Shown here: piece after piece, positions 62,066 to 64,000 of the stretch
How the letters are laid out: each line of letters opens with the position of its first letter
How positions within the stretch are numbered: the first letter of the stretch is position 1
Assembly: GCA_023474385.1 (NCBI GenBank)
Contig: JAMCYB010000011.1
Span: forward strand, 1-64,000
DNA length: 64,000 bases
Reading direction: 5' to 3'
Origin: Candidatus Martarchaeota archaeon
GTDB taxonomy: Archaea > Micrarchaeota > Micrarchaeia > Micrarchaeales > Micrarchaeaceae
Translations under genes and position numbers: made by a program
Notes under the pieces: model-generated
What the model was told of the DNA's origin: nothing
Seen by the model: only the letters and a program-made list of their open reading frames with translations
The model's database searches: none

Positions 62066-62448
62066 CGCTGATGCACCTACTTAGCTCCCTGTGATATTTC
62101 GTTGCACGCCTTGTCGACGAATGATTTGCCCTTCGCCGTTATTATCCTGCCTTTCTTGCCCTTCTCAACAAGCTGCAGGCTCTCGAGCTGTATCATCGCA
62201 TCCCTTATTATGCTGCCTCCCGCCTTCATGTGATGCTTCTTGTGAACTACGCTCGCCATCGCTGATGCACCTACTTAGCTCCCTGTGATATTTCGTTGCA
62301 CGCCTTGTCGACGAATGATTTGCCCTTCGCTGTTATTATCCTGCCTTTCTTGCCCTTCTCAACAAGCTGCAGGCTCTCGAGCTGTATCATCGCATCCCTT
62401 ATTATGCTGCCTCCCGCCTTCATGTGATGCTTCTTGTGAACTACGCTC
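62061..62448. repeat. 194-bp tandem direct repeat over rps19e 3' end and PDCD5 start
   Basis: Units 62061-62254 and 62255-62448 are head-to-tail and differ at one base I can see (cgccgtt against cgctgtt). Each carries the last part of rps19e, the short intergenic spacer and the ATGGC of PDCD5. The difference is synonymous in the S19e frame (Thr ACG or ACA). Confidence 0.97.
62077..62259 (-). pseudogene. Duplicated C-terminal fragment of eS19 with a borrowed start codon
   Basis: This 60-codon frame repeats the last 57 or 58 residues of eS19 (VVHKKHHMKAGGSIIRDAMI to the end) exactly. Its start ATG and the spacer ahead, with GGTG, come from the copied PDCD5 start region, so the fragment has working-looking translation signals. 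It is probably a by-product of tandem duplication. It could yield a short wing-domain peptide of eS19. I class it as a gene fragment. Confidence 0.85.
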
Positions 62449-62690
62449 TCCTTCCTGTTGCCGTACCTGTTCCTGAGCCTTTCTACTCCTACGGGTCCTT
62501 TCAGGTATATCTGCCTGAGTATTGAAGCGCCGCGCATGTACCAGAAGTCCTTGCTGTCCGGCAGCCTGTCTTTTCCGGCTCCGGACTTGACATAATCAAT
62601 ATAACCAGGTTTCTTGAACTCAGAAGCCTTCAGTCTCTCCGATAGCGCTTTTATAAGGATGTCCGCCTTTACGTCGTTCACATTTGCCAT
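62271..62690 (-). CDS. rps19e: Ribosomal protein eS19
   Basis: The intact copy has 139 residues: ADILIKALSERLKASEFKKP, DFWYMRGASILRQIYLKGP, GVERLRNRYGNRK and the winged C-terminal part ESLQLVEKGKKGRIITAKGK. ATG 62690 gives the family start, MANVNDVKAD. TTTATAA boxes lie 35-60 bases upstream. The 3' part is the source or copy of the fragment downstream. Confidence 0.95.
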   Translation of the reverse strand: MANVNDVKADILIKALSERLKASEFKKPGYIDYVKSGAGKDRLPDSKDFWYMRGASILRQIYLKGPVGVERLRNRYGNRKESVVHKKHHMKAGGSIIRDAMIQLESLQLVEKGKKGRIITAKGKSFVDKACNEISQGAK

Positions 62691-62899
62691 TAAACCACAC
62701 ACTATTTGGTATAAATAGAGCAGATAGTTATGTAATGCAAAATTATAAATAGTTTTTATTCGGTCGTTGCCTTGGAATCTTATCCGTGGTAGCCAAAACA
62801 GTTTGTGCCAATAGGAATTTATTAGAAGCAACGTTATGCTAAACTTTGTCTGGCGAGTCTAAATTGCACATAGCATGGCAAAAAAGAAAATGGCGCAGC

Positions 62900-63217
62900 T
62901 CATTGCATCCTGCGCGCCGTGCCGTACTTGTCGAACGCGGTGACCTTGCCGTAGCGGTTCCCGAGGCGCTTCTGGAGGAAGCGCTCTACGTCGGAAGGCT
63001 CATTCTCCTCGTCAAAGCGCGTCTTTACTATGTAGCCGAAATCCCCGTCAGTAAGGTAGACCTCCTCGACCTCATTCATCCTTATCAGCTCGTCGCCGAG
63101 GTCTTCCATTTCAGCCTTAACGGGAGGCTTCAGGAAGTACATCCTATAGAACCTCTTCCCAGACCTTGTCGTCTCGACAAGGTTTCCGTTGTTTCTGGCG
63201 TTTTTAGTACTGCCCAT
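62900..63217 (-). CDS. Small conserved-looking protein, unknown
   Basis: This 105-residue protein is not recognised. It starts MGSTKNARNNGNLVETTRSG, then FYRMYFLKPPVKAEMEDLG and VEEVYLTDGDFGYIVKTRFD, which has the look of the alternating beta-alpha units in AsnC/Lrp-type ligand-binding domains; this is a weak pattern only. A GGTGGGGA site precedes the ATG. It follows the 85-residue gene and precedes the ribosomal block. Confidence 0.6.
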   Translation of the reverse strand: MGSTKNARNNGNLVETTRSGKRFYRMYFLKPPVKAEMEDLGDELIRMNEVEEVYLTDGDFGYIVKTRFDEENEPSDVERFLQKRLGNRYGKVTAFDKYGTARRMQ

Positions 63218-63236
63218 GCTCCCCACCAATTTAATA

Positions 63237-63494
63237 TTACCTGTACTTCTCAGGAAGATCATACTCAGTTATGTTGTTGTATTCAAGGAACCTCCTGAAA
63301 TCGTACTCGCTGAGCTGGTCCTTTATCGGCATGTCGCCCCACACGTACATGAATGCGATTCTGCTGAGCGCAATTCCTATAACAGGGCGCTTGTTGTTCG
63401 GGTCATCCTCAAAAACCCACTTGTCGCGCTTCTTCCTTGCCCACTTTCCAAGAACCGGAAGGGACAGCACAAACTTTATTTCCCATACATGCAT
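63237..63494 (-). CDS. Small protein, unknown
   Basis: This 85-residue protein is not recognised. Visible features are an early hydrophobic MHVWEIKFVLSLPVLGKW, a basic KKRDKWVFEDD stretch, GIALSRIAFMYVWGD and an acidic/aromatic end (EYNNITEYDLPEKYR). ATG 63494 follows GGTGG. It is 19 bases ahead of the next unknown gene, so the two are likely expressed together. Confidence 0.6.
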   Translation of the reverse strand: MHVWEIKFVLSLPVLGKWARKKRDKWVFEDDPNNKRPVIGIALSRIAFMYVWGDMPIKDQLSEYDFRRFLEYNNITEYDLPEKYR

Positions 63495-63521
63495 CCAAAC
63501 CACCAATTAAACGCAAAAAAG

Positions 63522-63625
63522 GCAGGGCTGGTGGAAGTTGGAAACAGTGATACAACCAGAATTAGTCGAGGGTAGAATGACATCGAAGTCGTTCATATAA
63601 TTTGCCATGTCCACCAAACCCCTGC
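63522..63625 (-). ncRNA. Structured 104-nt element, candidate small RNA or MITE-like repeat
   Basis: The ends are inversely complementary in two blocks: GCAGGG (63522-63527) with CCCTGC (63620-63625) and GGTGGA (63530-63535) with TCCACC (63610-63615). Read leftward, it has a TATA box (TATAAATA, about 63652-63659) near 28 bases upstream and a T6 tract just after its end (63515-63520), as for a short RNA gene. The T-loop and other tRNA marks are missing, and 5S rRNA signatures are absent. The paired ends would also fit a small non-autonomous transposable element. Confidence 0.45.
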
Positions 63626-63639
63626 TTGATTGATAATAT

Positions 63640-63817
63640 GAAGAAGCTTTTATTTATACTAAATTGGAAATATATAATATAAAACTTTTTTTGATGCTTA
63701 GAAATTGAATAAAATATTTTATTTCAACGGATTTATATAATTAATAAGTAAATTTAAGCTTTATTAATGTTATAATTATTGACAAATATTTATAAATATT
63801 AATTACAATAATCCTTT
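63640..63817. other. AT-rich intergenic stretch without a gene
   Basis: About 180 bases of mostly A and T separate the structured element from the last gene. There is no open frame worth noting. TTTATAAATATTA at 63789-63801 is a probable TATA box for the gene at 63818, and boxes on the other strand serve the candidate small RNA. Confidence 0.6.
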
Positions 63818-64000
63818 ATGCGACCAAGAAAAAAGGCCATCCCAAAGCAGGTTCTTGCGAGATTAAATGAGCTTAGGAAAAACAGCAAGTTCGGAGTCAC
63901 GCTCAACAAGATACACGGCGAATATTTCGCATACGAATACAAGGATGTCATCGAAAGTGCTACAGGCAAGCGTAAGAGAAACGTCTTTTACCTGGGCAAG
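63818..64000 (+). CDS. Start of a gene cut by the window edge, possible transposase N-terminus
   Basis: Sixty-one codons from ATG 63818 stay open to the window end. The start is MRPRKKAIPKQVLARLNELR, then KIHGEYFAYEYKDVIESATG and a basic RKRNVFYLGK. The pattern aromatic-x-Y-E-x-K-D-x-x-x-x-x-x-G-K-x-x-x-x-x-x-Y-L-G-K resembles the N-terminus of IS4/IS1634-type archaeal transposases, but the part seen is too short to decide. It has its own TATA box. Confidence 0.5.
   Translation, partial: MRPRKKAIPKQVLARLNELRKNSKFGVTLNKIHGEYFAYEYKDVIESATGKRKRNVFYLGK

Noticed and set aside
62846..63298. A 150-codon plus-strand frame near the right end.
   Set aside because: It is opposite two minus-strand genes that have good ribosome binding sites and more protein-like composition; no domain is seen in the plus frame.
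63522..63625. Tested as a tRNA because of the paired GCAGGG/CCCTGC ends.
   Set aside because: There is no T-loop GTTCRA motif, no anticodon arm of proper size and the end helix is 6 bp followed by an internal loop.
1..64000. Looked for CRISPR arrays, rRNA genes, SRP RNA and RNase P RNA.
   Set aside because: No regularly spaced direct repeats were seen, and no intergenic gap is large enough or has the signatures of these RNAs.

Overview
This window is archaeal. It encodes archaeal or archaeal-eukaryotic forms of a thermosome, prefoldin alpha and beta, an EF-2 with the diphthamide-region histidine, deoxyhypusine synthase, eIF6, RpoK, topoisomerase VI subunit A, membrane-bound LonB, FtsY, PDCD5, geranylgeranyl reductase and many ribosomal proteins with no bacterial counterpart (eL14, eL20/LX, eL24, eL30, eL31, eL34, eL39, eS19, eS28, L7Ae). 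Very tight gene packing, intermediate GC, an intron-bearing tRNA and the gene repertoire suggest a small-genome DPANN archaeon of the Micrarchaeota (ARMAN) type. That placement is inference from gene content, not from a marker phylogeny.

Layout. 1-2222: a secreted protein cut by the window edge, D-aminoacyl-tRNA deacylase and an RNHCP zinc-finger-like protein. 2272-7197: nuoABCD only, then prefoldin beta, a DHH phosphoesterase and Mre11 without Rad50. 7199-9420 (minus): eL14, cytidylate kinase, eL34, an EMC3/Oxa1-like DUF106 protein and AdkA. 9482-12528: thermosome, an Mrp-like ATPase without CxxC, and an OB-fold SSB. 12529-16691 (minus): a probable surface-glycan operon (NUDIX-like, PAP2, DUF929 thioredoxin-like, GT4, UPF0104 flippase-like). 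16759-16892: tRNA-Trp with an intron that looks like a C/D guide. 16941-26520: two transporters, proline dehydrogenase, ProRS, a class III aminotransferase, ADP-forming acyl-CoA synthetase subunits and a tail-anchored winged-helix protein. 26605-30099: beta-CASP nuclease, deoxyhypusine synthase and FtsZ. 30121-34706 (minus): eL24, eS28, L7Ae, EF-2, uS7, uS12, eL30. 34831-46416: signal peptidase, SMC, an M50-CBS protease, a phosphoesterase, RpoK, geranylgeranyl reductase, tRNA-Leu, PAC2, a basic repeat protein, DUF192 and P5C dehydrogenase. 46597-52036: a complete SUF operon (sufB, sufD, a Cys-bearing HTH regulator, sufC, sufS, sufU). 52031-58704: AlaX, a DMT transporter, an anchored protein, tRNA-Gln, LonB, Top6A and a secretion ATPase. 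58741-63494 (minus): the conserved archaeal FtsY-prefoldin alpha-LX-eIF6-eL31-eL39-PDCD5-eS19 block and two unknown genes. 63522-64000: a structured element, an AT-rich stretch and the start of a gene cut by the window edge.

How the genes fit together. Proline dehydrogenase plus P5C dehydrogenase give a full proline-to-glutamate route. The aminotransferase and ADP-forming acyl-CoA synthetase could carry amino-acid carbon onward to substrate-level ATP. nuoABCD implies a complex I-like enzyme whose membrane arm must be encoded elsewhere. The SUF operon would supply Fe-S clusters.

The points most worth a second look are: two recent tandem duplications, 194 bp at rps19e/PDCD5 and 78 bp in the SMC hinge, each with exactly one synonymous difference between copies; the SUF-embedded HTH protein with three C-terminal cysteines and a perfect 8-3-8 palindrome at the operon promoter; the tRNA-Trp intron whose guide obeys the N+5 rule for C34; a tRNA-Leu with about 19 extra nt in the D-loop; and an unassigned 104-nt structured element near the right edge. 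No CRISPR array, rRNA or complete insertion sequence was seen.
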